A stretch of DNA of 11,943 bases from Holosporaceae bacterium (GTDB lineage Bacteria; Pseudomonadota; Alphaproteobacteria; UBA3830). This document shows positions 1 through 6,013 of this stretch, in pieces (the stretch's first letter is position 1; each line of letters starts with the position of its first letter). Location of the stretch: the NCBI GenBank assembly GCA_031265715.1, contig JAISCG010000143.1, forward strand, positions 1 through 11,943, written 5' to 3'. The notes below the pieces were generated by a model, which saw nothing but the letters and a program-made list of their open reading frames with translations, was not told the origin of the DNA and ran no database searches. A program made the position numbers and the translations under genes.

Positions 1-544
1 ATTCCGACAGCATGATAATTATCTCTCCTTTTCCCGAAGATTTTATCTGACAAATCAAATTTTGCAACACATTAAAAATGATGTACATCACAAAATGTTT
101 GTTACCTTCGATGATAAAGCTGCCGACGTTTTCCGAGGAAACGATTTTCCGTTCCTCCTCCGAGAAATACTGCTCCAAAATCGAGGATATGTACTCCCCG
201 GCGTCGAATTTTTCAAAATTCGGAAATGATTGTGGAGAATCATTCAGTTTAAACAGAACCGTGTCTATGTACATAAGAACTTCCTGCGATTCCCTGCTGA
301 TCTTTTTCACGTTGGAAATTATCTTTTTCGTATTCGGTTTTTCCTTTGCCGCTTCACAAATCACGGATTTACACAGCAACAAAGTGGTTGAAAGAGGCGT
401 TCTTATTTCGTGAGCTATAACTTTGCTGAAATCGTAAAGAACCGTATTTCGCTCCTGTTCGTTTTTTTTGTGAACGGAAAAAGCCGCGACAATGCGTTTT
501 AATGTTACAATACAATATGATATTACTTTCGCCAAAGTTCTCAT
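1..544 (-). CDS. Sensor histidine kinase, N-terminal part (runs off left edge)
   Basis: Translating the minus strand from an ATG at 544 gives 181 uninterrupted residues to the window edge, so the gene is partial at its 3' end. The H-box HEIRTPLST places the phospho-accepting histidine at residue 45, inside a HisKA dimerisation/phosphotransfer domain (about 30-105). The segment FNVLQNLICQI near residues 157-167 looks like the N-box that opens the HATPase_c ATP-binding domain, the rest of which lies outside. In this family the kinase autophosphorylates on the histidine and passes the phosphate to a response regulator. AGGA eight bases before the ATG is a reasonable ribosome binding site. Only about 30 residues precede the HisKA domain, with no clear membrane helix or sensor domain, and an in-frame stop lies upstream. 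The kinase is therefore soluble or an N-terminally shortened relic. The family call is firm; the signal and partner are unknown. Confidence 0.85.
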   Translation of the reverse strand, partial: MRTLAKVISYCIVTLKRIVAAFSVHKKNEQERNTVLYDFSKVIAHEIRTPLSTTLLLCKSVICEAAKEKPNTKKIISNVKKISRESQEVLMYIDTVLFKLNDSPQSFPNFEKFDAGEYISSILEQYFSEEERKIVSSENVGSFIIEGNKHFVMYIIFNVLQNLICQIKSSGKGEIIIMLSE

Positions 545-734
545 TATTTTATTCCTATGCTCACATTCCGAAGTTTGAAGATATACAATATTTTTAACAA
601 CAATACAAATGTAATCGCATTACCGATCAATATTATATTTTCCTATTTTTTGGTTAATTAAATGTTTTTTTATTATATAAATATTGTATTATGTTGATTG
701 TTTATTAAAGTAAGAAAGTAATTAAGGAGAAATA
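545..734. promoter_or_regulatory. Divergent intergenic region with promoters for the kinase and the secreted acidic protein
   Basis: This AT-rich spacer separates the kinase gene (minus) from the secreted-protein gene (plus), so it should hold two back-to-back promoters. Plus-strand candidates are a TATAAA at 676-681 and a TATTAT at 687-692, with TTGGTT at 650-655 as a weak -35. On the minus strand, TTGTAT and TATATC are separated by 17 bases within about 584-613. None is close enough to consensus to choose. A clear AGGAG at 725-729 stands five bases before the ATG at 735. Confidence 0.35.
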
Positions 735-2399
735 ATGAAGAAAATTTTATTCAGCATCTGTTTATCTGCGATAAGTTGTTCGACACTTCTGTCGATGCTC
801 CCGCCGCCAAGCTTCAGTACAGAAAAAAGTATCCGAAATTTTGAAAATTGGGGACGAATAATTTCCGATGCAGGAAAAACAGGCGACCAAGTAGACGGTG
901 TTTTTGATCAGATTATCGAATTGCTTCGATCAACAAAGTCGGAAAATATGTCGATGTTGATTCAACTGATCGGCGCACATATGGATTTGGAACGGTTGTT
1001 TACCGTGCGTGGAAAAAACGGATTGTTTGCTCACGCACTTCTGGAGGGTAATTTTTTTGACTACAATAATCCTGTTGATTATTTTGCTCTCCATCTTTTA
1101 CGCCGAGTAAACGAAACAGATGATCTGGGAAACAGCGTATTATTTTTGCTGATAAAGTCCGAGCTTCTCGGTTACAATATAGCGCTCGAAGCGGTGCGTG
1201 GAGATTACGCAGATCTGTCGCTTGTTGACGACAAAGGGAGGAGTGTTTTACACCTTGCCGCTGAGTTTATATCTATGATTCCGGAACAAAATATTCCGGA
1301 TTACAGACTGCTGCATGCCATACTGGATAAGTGTCTGTTAAACCCTGATTTGTCTCACCTTGTGAGTGATCGAGTGCATCGTGTTGATCTCGATGGGGCT
1401 CCTGAAGAGAATTCCGATGAGGATTCCGTGGATAATTTTAATGGAACTATCTTGCGTGAAGATTCCGAGGAGGATTATGAAGAGGATTCCGAAGAAGATT
1501 CTGAGGAGTTAGTTACTGATCCGCTTTTGGCTTTGTTAGACCAAAATTTCTTTATCGAACGATTGGGTGATTCTAAACTCTTCGATTTATCTTTATTTTC
1601 AAAATTTCTTAAACTTATGCCTAATAAAGAGTCTTGGGCTCGTCTAATGGAGTACATGAGTGGTCTTCAGAATAAAAGCGACCTGATTAGCATATATCTT
1701 GGGCTATACAATAATCTTTTGGAGTGGACAGAAGATCCGGAAAATGTTGAATACATATTACGTTGTCGCAATTCAAGCGGAATGTCTATTCTTGATTGGT
1801 TTTTAAAAACGGAAGTTCCCTGCCCGGAACCATGTAGAAGTAACATTATCTTATGCTTAATCAGAATCGGTAATTTATCACTTTTAAGAAACAGTTACCG
1901 CGAAGTAACACCTCTTTTTAGAATGATCAAAGATTATAAAAATTGGAATTTTTCACCGTTTTTACTCAAAATTATAATAGAATCATGTGATTCGGAGATA
2001 CTTTCTCACAGAAGTAAATTTGATGAAAGTTCGGAAAAGTGGGAAAGTGCTTTGGGATATCTGATAGATGACGAAGATGACAAAGATGATGAAGAAAATT
2101 TCTTTACGGCTCAGGAAATAATAAAAAATCCGAATTGGAATCCGGCCGGAGAAAATTATGACACTTTGTGCCGTTTGATTGGTATATGGGAGTTTTGGAG
2201 ATTTTCTCCGGAGAAACGAGAAGCATCAATTTTTCAAATAGCAAAAGTGGTGGCGAGAAGCTCGAACTTGAATTTGGGAAAATGGGGGATTGACAAAAAT
2301 CTCGAAGTTTTGCGCGCTGCACTCGATAATTTCAGCGATCAGATTCACCCAGATAATCTGTCAGCCATAGAGGCGGCGATCCTCCAGATAGGCGGATAA
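735..2399 (+). CDS. Secreted acidic protein with degenerate ankyrin-like segments
   Basis: This 554-residue protein begins with a typical Sec signal peptide (MKKILFSICLSAISCSTLLS), so it is probably exported across the inner membrane. Residues around 125-180 contain two ankyrin-like segments, one with the recognisable core DDKGRSVLHLAAE. Later stretches such as SSGMSILDWFL and REVTPLFRMI look like further degenerate repeats, but I cannot define an array. Residues about 223-260 form a strongly acidic tract of Glu, Asp and Ser with repeating EEDSE-type units, and a second acidic patch sits near 443-456. AGGAG five bases before the ATG supports the start. The gene stands alone, divergent from the kinase and convergent with the XRE regulator. 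Degenerate ankyrin proteins in host-associated bacteria are often effectors or surface proteins; that role is inferred. It has no recognisable enzymatic domain. Confidence 0.75.
   Translation: MKKILFSICLSAISCSTLLSMLPPPSFSTEKSIRNFENWGRIISDAGKTGDQVDGVFDQIIELLRSTKSENMSMLIQLIGAHMDLERLFTVRGKNGLFAHALLEGNFFDYNNPVDYFALHLLRRVNETDDLGNSVLFLLIKSELLGYNIALEAVRGDYADLSLVDDKGRSVLHLAAEFISMIPEQNIPDYRLLHAILDKCLLNPDLSHLVSDRVHRVDLDGAPEENSDEDSVDNFNGTILREDSEEDYEEDSEEDSEELVTDPLLALLDQNFFIERLGDSKLFDLSLFSKFLKLMPNKESWARLMEYMSGLQNKSDLISIYLGLYNNLLEWTEDPENVEYILRCRNSSGMSILDWFLKTEVPCPEPCRSNIILCLIRIGNLSLLRNSYREVTPLFRMIKDYKNWNFSPFLLKIIIESCDSEILSHRSKFDESSEKWESALGYLIDDEDDKDDEENFFTAQEIIKNPNWNPAGENYDTLCRLIGIWEFWRFSPEKREASIFQIAKVVARSSNLNLGKWGIDKNLEVLRAALDNFSDQIHPDNLSAIEAAILQIGG
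1455..1512 (+). repeat. Imperfect in-frame acidic codon repeat
   Basis: A run of related units of the type GAGGATTCCGA / GAAGAGGATTCCGAAGA repeats in frame within the secreted protein gene and encodes alternating Glu, Asp and Ser. Units differ by third-base changes, so this is an old or diverged low-complexity tract, not a perfect microsatellite. Loss or gain of units would keep the reading frame. Confidence 0.5.
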
Positions 2400-2411
2400 G
2401 CTGCTGCACGA

Positions 2412-2437
2412 ATTAGGCACTGTTAACAGTGCCTAAT
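2412..2437. terminator. Perfect 26-bp palindrome downstream of the secreted protein gene
   Basis: Arms ATTAGGCACTG and CAGTGCCTAAT flank a central TTAA, giving a perfect 26-bp palindrome 12 bases after the stop at 2399. As RNA it would form an 11-bp hairpin with a minimal loop, which fits transcription termination or 3'-end protection of the upstream mRNA. No strong run of U follows (the next bases are GTTGCCG), so it is not a textbook intrinsic terminator. It could also be a protein-binding site because it is symmetric as DNA. Confidence 0.5.
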
Positions 2438-2555
2438 GTTGCCGATAATTATCCTTTATGATATCCATCCGAACATCTTATGTTGCGTTACATATTGGGG
2501 CTGAAGACCGGACATTAGTAGAAGCTTAACACTACCCGTCTGATCTCTTTTACTT

Positions 2556-2590
2556 GTGATAACATCTTCGAGTCATTGCGAGCGGAGTGA
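2556..2590 (+). repeat. Palindromic repeat family, partial copy C
   Basis: Positions 2556-2590 match the left end of repeat copy B (7804-7838) at 31 of 35 positions by eye, including the flank GTGATAACA and the core GTCATTGCGAGCGGAGTGA. The match then stops and the right arm is absent, so this is a half-copy left by deletion or partial insertion. It lies between the convergent secreted-protein and XRE genes. Confidence 0.65.
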
Positions 2591-2614
2591 TCAATTAAAT
2601 AAGACAAGTGGCAA

Positions 2615-2638
2615 GGGGGGAGTCTCGAAAGATCCCCC
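2615..2638. terminator. G/C-rich hairpin downstream of the XRE gene
   Basis: GGGGGA (2616-2621) pairs with TCCCCC (2633-2638), and inside it TCT pairs with AGA around a CGAA loop, with one bulged G. The hairpin lies 11 bases past the stop of the minus-strand XRE gene, between convergent genes. Neither strand has a good U tract after it, so termination is a possible rather than a demonstrated role. Confidence 0.35.
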
Positions 2639-2648
2639 GTCAATTTTA

Positions 2649-3434
2649 CTACGACAAGCTAAAATCGGAATATCCGACCACTTTGTAAAGTGTATCAATG
2701 TTGTTGCGCTCAATTTCAGTTAACTTATCGGCGGATAATTTTCCTTCCTTCAGAAGATCAATATCTGCAATGTTGCACAATTGCAGCGACGTTGGAGTTA
2801 CGCTCCAAATTTTCTTAATCAAAACGGATCCTTTATTCAAAATTACGACTATTGTTTCGGGGATCAGATTATTGGAAGGTTCAAGATACAAGGTGGAAGA
2901 AGGACTGAAGTGAGAAGCAAAGTAATCTCCGGCTTTGACAGCCAGCAGCTCTCCCTTCGAGATAAGTTCTGCCGGACGCTGCCTCCATTCCGCGGGGTTG
3001 CAGATCTTAATAGCCAGTTTTGAGCTGTCCTCAGGATCCTGAGCAATGCAATACAGGGGCATGCTGTTTTCCCGGGATATAATTTCCATTCTCCTGTTCC
3101 TGTTAAATTCGACCGGAGAAACGATCCTGCTTTCATGGGAAACTTCCTGCAGCAATTCTGCCGGATCGCAGCGGAAAGCATGGGATAATCTTCTGATCAG
3201 GTCGGTATTTAATCTTCTCGAACCGGACTCCAGTCTGGAGAGATAGGAGATGGAGATGCTGGTAATTTCGGAAAGCGCTTCCAGCGTATAGCCGTTTCTC
3301 TTGCGTAAGTACTTTAAATGCGTCATTGGAGCGTCTTTTCTTTTTCTTCCGACTCGCTCTGTGGCAGAGATTTCAGGCGAATCTATTTCGTTGAAATCTA
3401 TTTCCTTCATTGGGCTTAAACTTTGTCTTGCCAT
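2649..3434 (-). CDS. XRE-family transcriptional regulator with C-terminal sensor-like domain
   Basis: I choose the ATG at 3434 (261 residues). AGAGG lies five bases upstream, and the longer frame from 3464 would put the operator palindrome inside the coding sequence. Residues about 40-97 form a Cro/CI-type helix-turn-helix: an LRKRNGYTLEALSEITSIS core, then YLSRLESGSRR and FRCDPAELL, all typical of HTH_3. A basic, Ser-rich leader of about 35 residues precedes it. The C-terminal half (about 120-255) resembles the S24/LexA-CI fold in layout, with AVKAGDYF, then LIPETIVVILNKGSVLIKKIW, then DTLYKVVGY. I cannot identify a convincing catalytic Ser/Lys pair, so self-cleavage is doubtful and a dimerisation or ligand-sensing role is more likely. 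The gene is divergent from the small basic protein gene. Probably a repressor that controls itself; other targets are unknown. Confidence 0.85.
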   Translation of the reverse strand: MARQSLSPMKEIDFNEIDSPEISATERVGRKRKDAPMTHLKYLRKRNGYTLEALSEITSISISYLSRLESGSRRLNTDLIRRLSHAFRCDPAELLQEVSHESRIVSPVEFNRNRRMEIISRENSMPLYCIAQDPEDSSKLAIKICNPAEWRQRPAELISKGELLAVKAGDYFASHFSPSSTLYLEPSNNLIPETIVVILNKGSVLIKKIWSVTPTSLQLCNIADIDLLKEGKLSADKLTEIERNNIDTLYKVVGYSDFSLS

Positions 3435-3457
3435 AATAACCTCTCTATATAAAACAA

Positions 3458-3470
3458 TATACATTGTATA
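3458..3470. promoter_or_regulatory. Candidate operator overlapping the XRE gene promoter
   Basis: TATAC (3458-3462) and GTATA (3466-3470) form a perfect inverted repeat around ATT. It lies 24 bases upstream of the regulator's start. On the minus strand it contains TACAAT (3463-3468), a five-of-six match to the -10 consensus, which would start transcription near 3456 and leave room for the ribosome binding site. A dimeric XRE protein bound here would block its own promoter. Autoregulation is inferred from position and symmetry. Confidence 0.5.
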
Positions 3471-3616
3471 CCAAGCGACAAAAAGAAAGTCCAGTCCTTT
3501 TTACATAAAAAAATTAAATTAAATATATTTTCTTATTATTTTCTTTTTTTTTCTTAAAAAACAAGCGATTATCGGCATTTTAAAAAAAATAAAATATTAA
3601 TTGAAAAAGTACGTCT

Positions 3617-3646
3617 TTGAAGCGTAGTATGGACGTGTTATATACT
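3617..3646 (+). promoter_or_regulatory. Candidate promoter of the small basic protein gene
   Basis: TTGAAG (3617-3622) and TATACT (3641-3646, five of six to consensus) are separated by 18 bases. Transcription would start near 3653, about 60 bases before the ATG at 3713. The rest of the 3475-3712 spacer is AT-rich with A and T runs; I see nothing else definable in it. Confidence 0.4.
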
Positions 3647-3712
3647 GAAAAGTGTGAGTTTTTGTTGTTTTTTGTAGTAGATTGAACAAGGGGCAGTGAA
3701 AACAGGTGCAAT

Positions 3713-4195
3713 ATGAAATGCTTAAAAAACAATGAATTGGAATTGCACAGTAAAAGTCAATTGTGTGAAACACACAATGGCAACAGCAGTACCAAAAAGA
3801 AGACAAAATTGGTTACACACAAATCGTATAGTTGCACAAAAGCATACCATCCGTTAAAAAGAAAAAAAGTGAAGTTGCATAAATTAAAGTTTGCGTCAGA
3901 CGACTCCATAATTGATTTGCAAAAAGCCATAAAAATTTTGGAAACAACCGGGAATCCCATTGTTTCGAAAAGATACGGCACGGTATACAGCAAGAAAAGA
4001 GGGGAATGGAGCAGCGAAAGCGAAGTTATCGATTGGCTGATTTTTATAAAAACAAATATAAAGAAAATAAACGCAAAGGAGTTTTTTTTGAATGACAGAG
4101 TTTGTACTTTCGGCGAGATTGTTGTTTTTGCAAACAAAAAACGTCGTGAAATGGGAGCTAAGCCGTTCTATGTGGAAGGAATTACTGAGTATTAA
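3713..4195 (+). CDS. Small basic hypothetical protein
   Basis: This 160-residue protein is not recognised. The first 60 residues are rich in Lys, Ser, Thr and His and end in a dense basic cluster (PLKRKKVKLHK, about 47-57). The rest (about 62-160) looks globular and mostly helical, including DLQKAIKILETTG, SEVIDWLIFIKTNIKKI and FGEIVVFANKKRREMG. It has no signal peptide and no membrane segment. AGG six bases before the ATG is a weak ribosome binding site. The basic N-terminus suggests nucleic-acid binding, or targeting to a host nucleus if the protein is exported; both are guesses. It is divergent from the XRE gene, so it could be that regulator's second target. A hydrophobic frame on the opposite strand (3757-4137) has no credible protein features and I treat it as the non-coding complement. 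Confidence 0.6.
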   Translation: MKCLKNNELELHSKSQLCETHNGNSSTKKKTKLVTHKSYSCTKAYHPLKRKKVKLHKLKFASDDSIIDLQKAIKILETTGNPIVSKRYGTVYSKKRGEWSSESEVIDWLIFIKTNIKKINAKEFFLNDRVCTFGEIVVFANKKRREMGAKPFYVEGITEY

Positions 4196-4201
4196 GCGCT
4201 G

Positions 4202-4230
4202 TTAACAATCAGCAAAGAAAATGCTAGACT
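4202..4230 (+). promoter_or_regulatory. Candidate promoter of the EamA transporter gene
   Basis: TTAACA (4202-4207, five of six) and TAGACT (4225-4230, four of six) are separated by 17 bases, and the -10 is preceded by TGC, which gives an extended TGn element. Transcription would start near 4237, about 40 bases before the ATG at 4278. It lies just after the stop of the small basic protein gene, so the transporter may have its own promoter instead of depending on read-through. Confidence 0.45.
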
Positions 4231-4277
4231 GATTGAGCGGCTTTCGGCGAATTTTAAAGGAATAGCGGAAGTAATTT

Positions 4278-5126
4278 ATGAATAATAAAAAATGCGGATA
4301 TCTTCTGTTTATTTGCGGGGTGTGTCTTTATTCGCTCTCCGACGCAATCATGAAATATTTCATGTCGTTTTACGGAGTGAATCAAATTGTTTTCTGGCGA
4401 ACGATTTTTCGATTTTTCCCGTTTTTATTTTTAATTTTTTACACGAGAACTAATCCGCTGAAAACCGATCGCCCGAGGGAAAATATACTTCGCGCTTTTT
4501 TGGCTTCCGGCGGAACCTACGCATTCATGTATGCGTATAAATATTCGGCCATGACGGACGTATTCGTCATCGGATTAACGACCGCTATTTTCGTAATCCC
4601 ACTGAGTGTTTGGATATTAAAAGAAAAATTTTACCGACAAAATGTCTTTGTAATTTTTCTCGGATTCTTCGGAATATGTTTGGCCATGAGACCGGGAAGC
4701 GGAGAACTGAATCCGGGAATTTTGTTCGCCCTGGTCGGAGCCGTTATTTCCGCGCTCAATCAGGTTATCGTAAAAAAATTATCGGCAACGGAAAATGAAC
4801 TTACCATAATTTCCTATCACAATATATTGTTGATACTGATTTCATCTCTCGGCGGAATGACTGCGTTCGCTCCGGCGGCGCCCGAACATATTGCATTTTT
4901 GTTTGTCGGAGGAGTGGTCGGAGCAGTTGCGCAGTACCTCATTATTCACTCTTTCAAATTATCGTCGAGTTCCGGGTTGGCCTCTGCCGGATATGTTATG
5001 CTGATTCCGAATACGTTGTTCGATTTTTTTCTCTATAATAAAATTCCGGACGTTTATATAATCGCCGGATTGCTGCTGATAATGATCGGGACTTTTCGAG
5101 CATTTACGCTGCAGTCGAAAATGTGA
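4278..5126 (+). CDS. DMT superfamily (EamA) inner-membrane transporter
   Basis: At 282 residues with about ten hydrophobic helices, this is the standard size and layout of an EamA/DMT permease made of two homologous five-helix halves. The first half (about 7-138) shows the conserved stretch FWRTIFRF in helix 2 and the half's closing signature LKEKFYRQN followed by FLGFFGICLAMRPG. The second half (about 146-276) ends in the matching YNKIPDVYIIAGLLLIMIG. Such proteins carry amino acids, nucleotide-sugars, S-adenosylmethionine or other small metabolites across the inner membrane. Rickettsial genomes hold many copies, one of which imports S-adenosylmethionine. The substrate here cannot be read from sequence. 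GGAAG six bases before the ATG supports the start. The gene is complete, with no unusual features. Confidence 0.9.
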   Translation: MNNKKCGYLLFICGVCLYSLSDAIMKYFMSFYGVNQIVFWRTIFRFFPFLFLIFYTRTNPLKTDRPRENILRAFLASGGTYAFMYAYKYSAMTDVFVIGLTTAIFVIPLSVWILKEKFYRQNVFVIFLGFFGICLAMRPGSGELNPGILFALVGAVISALNQVIVKKLSATENELTIISYHNILLILISSLGGMTAFAPAAPEHIAFLFVGGVVGAVAQYLIIHSFKLSSSSGLASAGYVMLIPNTLFDFFLYNKIPDVYIIAGLLLIMIGTFRAFTLQSKM

Positions 5127-5144
5127 TGCCGAACTTCTTCTGAA

Positions 5145-5296
5145 TTATTGTTCTGTTAATTTAGTTGGCGCAAAAGCCTGTATCTCAGACGATGAAAGCC
5201 CTGTATATTTACGACAGAAGTTATCGACATTCCATCTCCCGGCATCGATAAAGCAGCTTCCCTTTTCTCTTCCATTCTGCCTTCAGTCTTGCCTTC
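5145..5296 (-). pseudogene. Decayed 3' end of a probable Rpn/PD-(D/E)XK nuclease (transposase-like) gene
   Basis: Reading the minus strand from 5296 gives EGKTEGRMEEKREAALSM, then GDGMSITSVV. After a frame change, the adjacent frame continues KYTGLSSSEIQAFAPTKLTEQ and stops at 5145. This combination is the usual C-terminal tail of Rpn (recombination-promoting nuclease) / PD-(D/E)XK family transposases: EGxxEG repeats, a helix, GMSI and then a TGLSxxEI segment. The order is preserved across the frameshift, so this is a relic. Upstream the frame stays open for some 14 codons (to about 5338) without clear similarity, and no catalytic domain or start remains. Relics of these genes are common in intracellular bacteria. 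The family call rests on motif memory, not a search. Confidence 0.6.
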
Positions 5297-5349
5297 TCTT
5301 TTTGCGCTGTTAATAATTGTCTTTTTAAGTATTTATGGGAATATTTTCG

Positions 5350-5443
5350 CGTCATTGCGAGCAGGGTGAAGCAATCCAGGACTCAAATTTAAGCAAATTT
5401 AAAATCGCTGGATTACCACGTCGCTCCACGCCTCGCAATGACG
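5350..5443. repeat. Palindromic repeat family, copy A
   Basis: Outer arms CGTCATTGCGAG (5350-5361) and CTCGCAATGACG (5432-5443) are perfect inverted repeats of 12 bp. Inside them, GCAATCCAG and CTGGATTACC pair imperfectly. The centre holds two CAAATTTAA units (5384-5392 and 5394-5402) separated by one base. It is intergenic, between the decayed nuclease gene and the tRNA gene. It resembles the short palindromic elements with GTCATTGCGAG ends that are scattered through rickettsial and related genomes. Confidence 0.8.
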
Positions 5444-5516
5444 AGATGAAACACCTAATTTAATACGACGGGTGATGAGTGCAAGGTGCTTTTTTTCTGG
5501 ATTTTATAGAAAAACA

Positions 5517-5525
5517 TGTTACAAT
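5517..5525 (+). promoter_or_regulatory. Extended -10 promoter of tRNA-Gln
   Basis: TGT followed by TACAAT (5520-5525, five of six to consensus) forms an extended -10 element. No good -35 is visible 16-18 bases upstream, which the TGn extension can partly replace. Initiation near 5532 would place the tRNA 5' end about seven bases downstream, a normal short leader. Confidence 0.5.
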
Positions 5526-5538
5526 GTATCGCGTTTGT

Positions 5539-5611
5539 TGGGGTGTAGCCAAGTGGTAAGGCAGCGGGTTTTGATCCCGCCATTCCGTGGGTTCGAATCC
5601 TACCACCCCAG
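5539..5611 (+). tRNA. tRNA-Gln (anticodon UUG)
   Basis: A complete cloverleaf of 73 bases. The acceptor arms TGGGGTG (5539-5545) and CACCCCA (5604-5610) pair fully. The anticodon stem GCGGG/CCCGC encloses the loop TTTTGAT, with TTG at 5571-5573 reading CAA (and CAG by wobble). The T arm GTGGG-TTCGAAT-CCTAC is canonical. The discriminator base is G (5611), as is usual for glutamine tRNAs. The bases after it are CCGG, so the terminal CCA is not encoded and must be added by nucleotidyltransferase. Confidence 0.97.
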
Positions 5612-5640
5612 CCGGTAGTGTATTCGCAGGGGGTAGAGCG

Positions 5641-5997
5641 TTGTACATTTTATTGATAAAGAGATTTCTCACTAATATATTGTGCGCTTTGATTCCGTCA
5701 AAAAATCTGCGTTCCGAGATAAGGAAATTGTTTTTATTTCCGCCGATAAAGTACAATTTTCAGAAAAATTGCGTTTCCGCCGTGATTCCCGAAGACAGCC
5801 CGATCGTAAATATTGCATTTTGTTTTGATGAAAATTTCTATCCGCAGGCGAGGGATTCCGTAATTTCGCTTTTATATAACTCCGCCGATAAATGTCATTA
5901 CAATATCTATTGCGTTGTCGATCAAAAATGCGATTATATGATATACGCTGCAGCCGTTACGGATTGGGTGATCGTGAAAGTTTTTTTGTATAAATAG
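5641..5997 (+). pseudogene. Truncated family 8 glycosyltransferase
   Basis: The frame from a TTG at 5641 (AGGGGG about seven bases upstream) gives 118 residues. It could be read upstream into the tRNA gene, but a start there is not credible. After a basic leader (about 8-40), residues 56-95 match the opening of GT8 LPS glycosyltransferases: IVNIAFCFDENFYPQARDSV, then SLLYNSADKCHYNIYCVVD. This is the first Rossmann-like strand that binds the sugar nucleotide and the helix and strand after it. Intact members are about 300 residues. Here the similarity stops after residue 95, the DxD metal-binding motif and all acceptor-side sequence are missing, and the last 23 residues look unrelated. I read it as an inactive remnant made by internal or 3' deletion. 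The ankyrin gene begins 16 bases after the stop. Confidence 0.65.
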
Positions 5998-6013
5998 ACA
6001 ATTGGCGGGAAAA

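Noticed and set aside
78..413. Plus-strand open frame of 111 codons at the left edge
   Set aside because: It lies opposite the histidine kinase, whose H-box and N-box are clear in the minus strand. The plus translation has no recognisable features.
2451..2530. Short plus-strand frame (about 24 codons) after the palindrome
   Set aside because: No ribosome binding site, no similarity I recognise, and it lies in a repeat-bearing spacer between convergent genes.
3435..3464. Upstream ATG at 3464 for the XRE regulator
   Set aside because: It would add ten residues encoded by the operator/promoter palindrome and has no ribosome binding site. The ATG at 3434 has AGAGG at good spacing.
3757..4137. 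Hydrophobic minus-strand frame of 126 codons
   Set aside because: Complement of a Lys-rich coding sequence (AAA/AAG read as TTT/CTT), which gives a false membrane-protein look. It has no ribosome binding site or family resemblance.
5539..5611. tRNA-Gln as a phage or island attachment site
   Set aside because: No second copy of the tRNA 3' end and no integrase is seen within the window. It remains possible only outside it.
5587..5640. In-frame ATG of the glycosyltransferase frame inside the tRNA gene
   Set aside because: It lies in the tRNA T arm region with no ribosome binding site, and the extra residues are tRNA sequence. A TTG at 5641 after AGGGGG is more credible.
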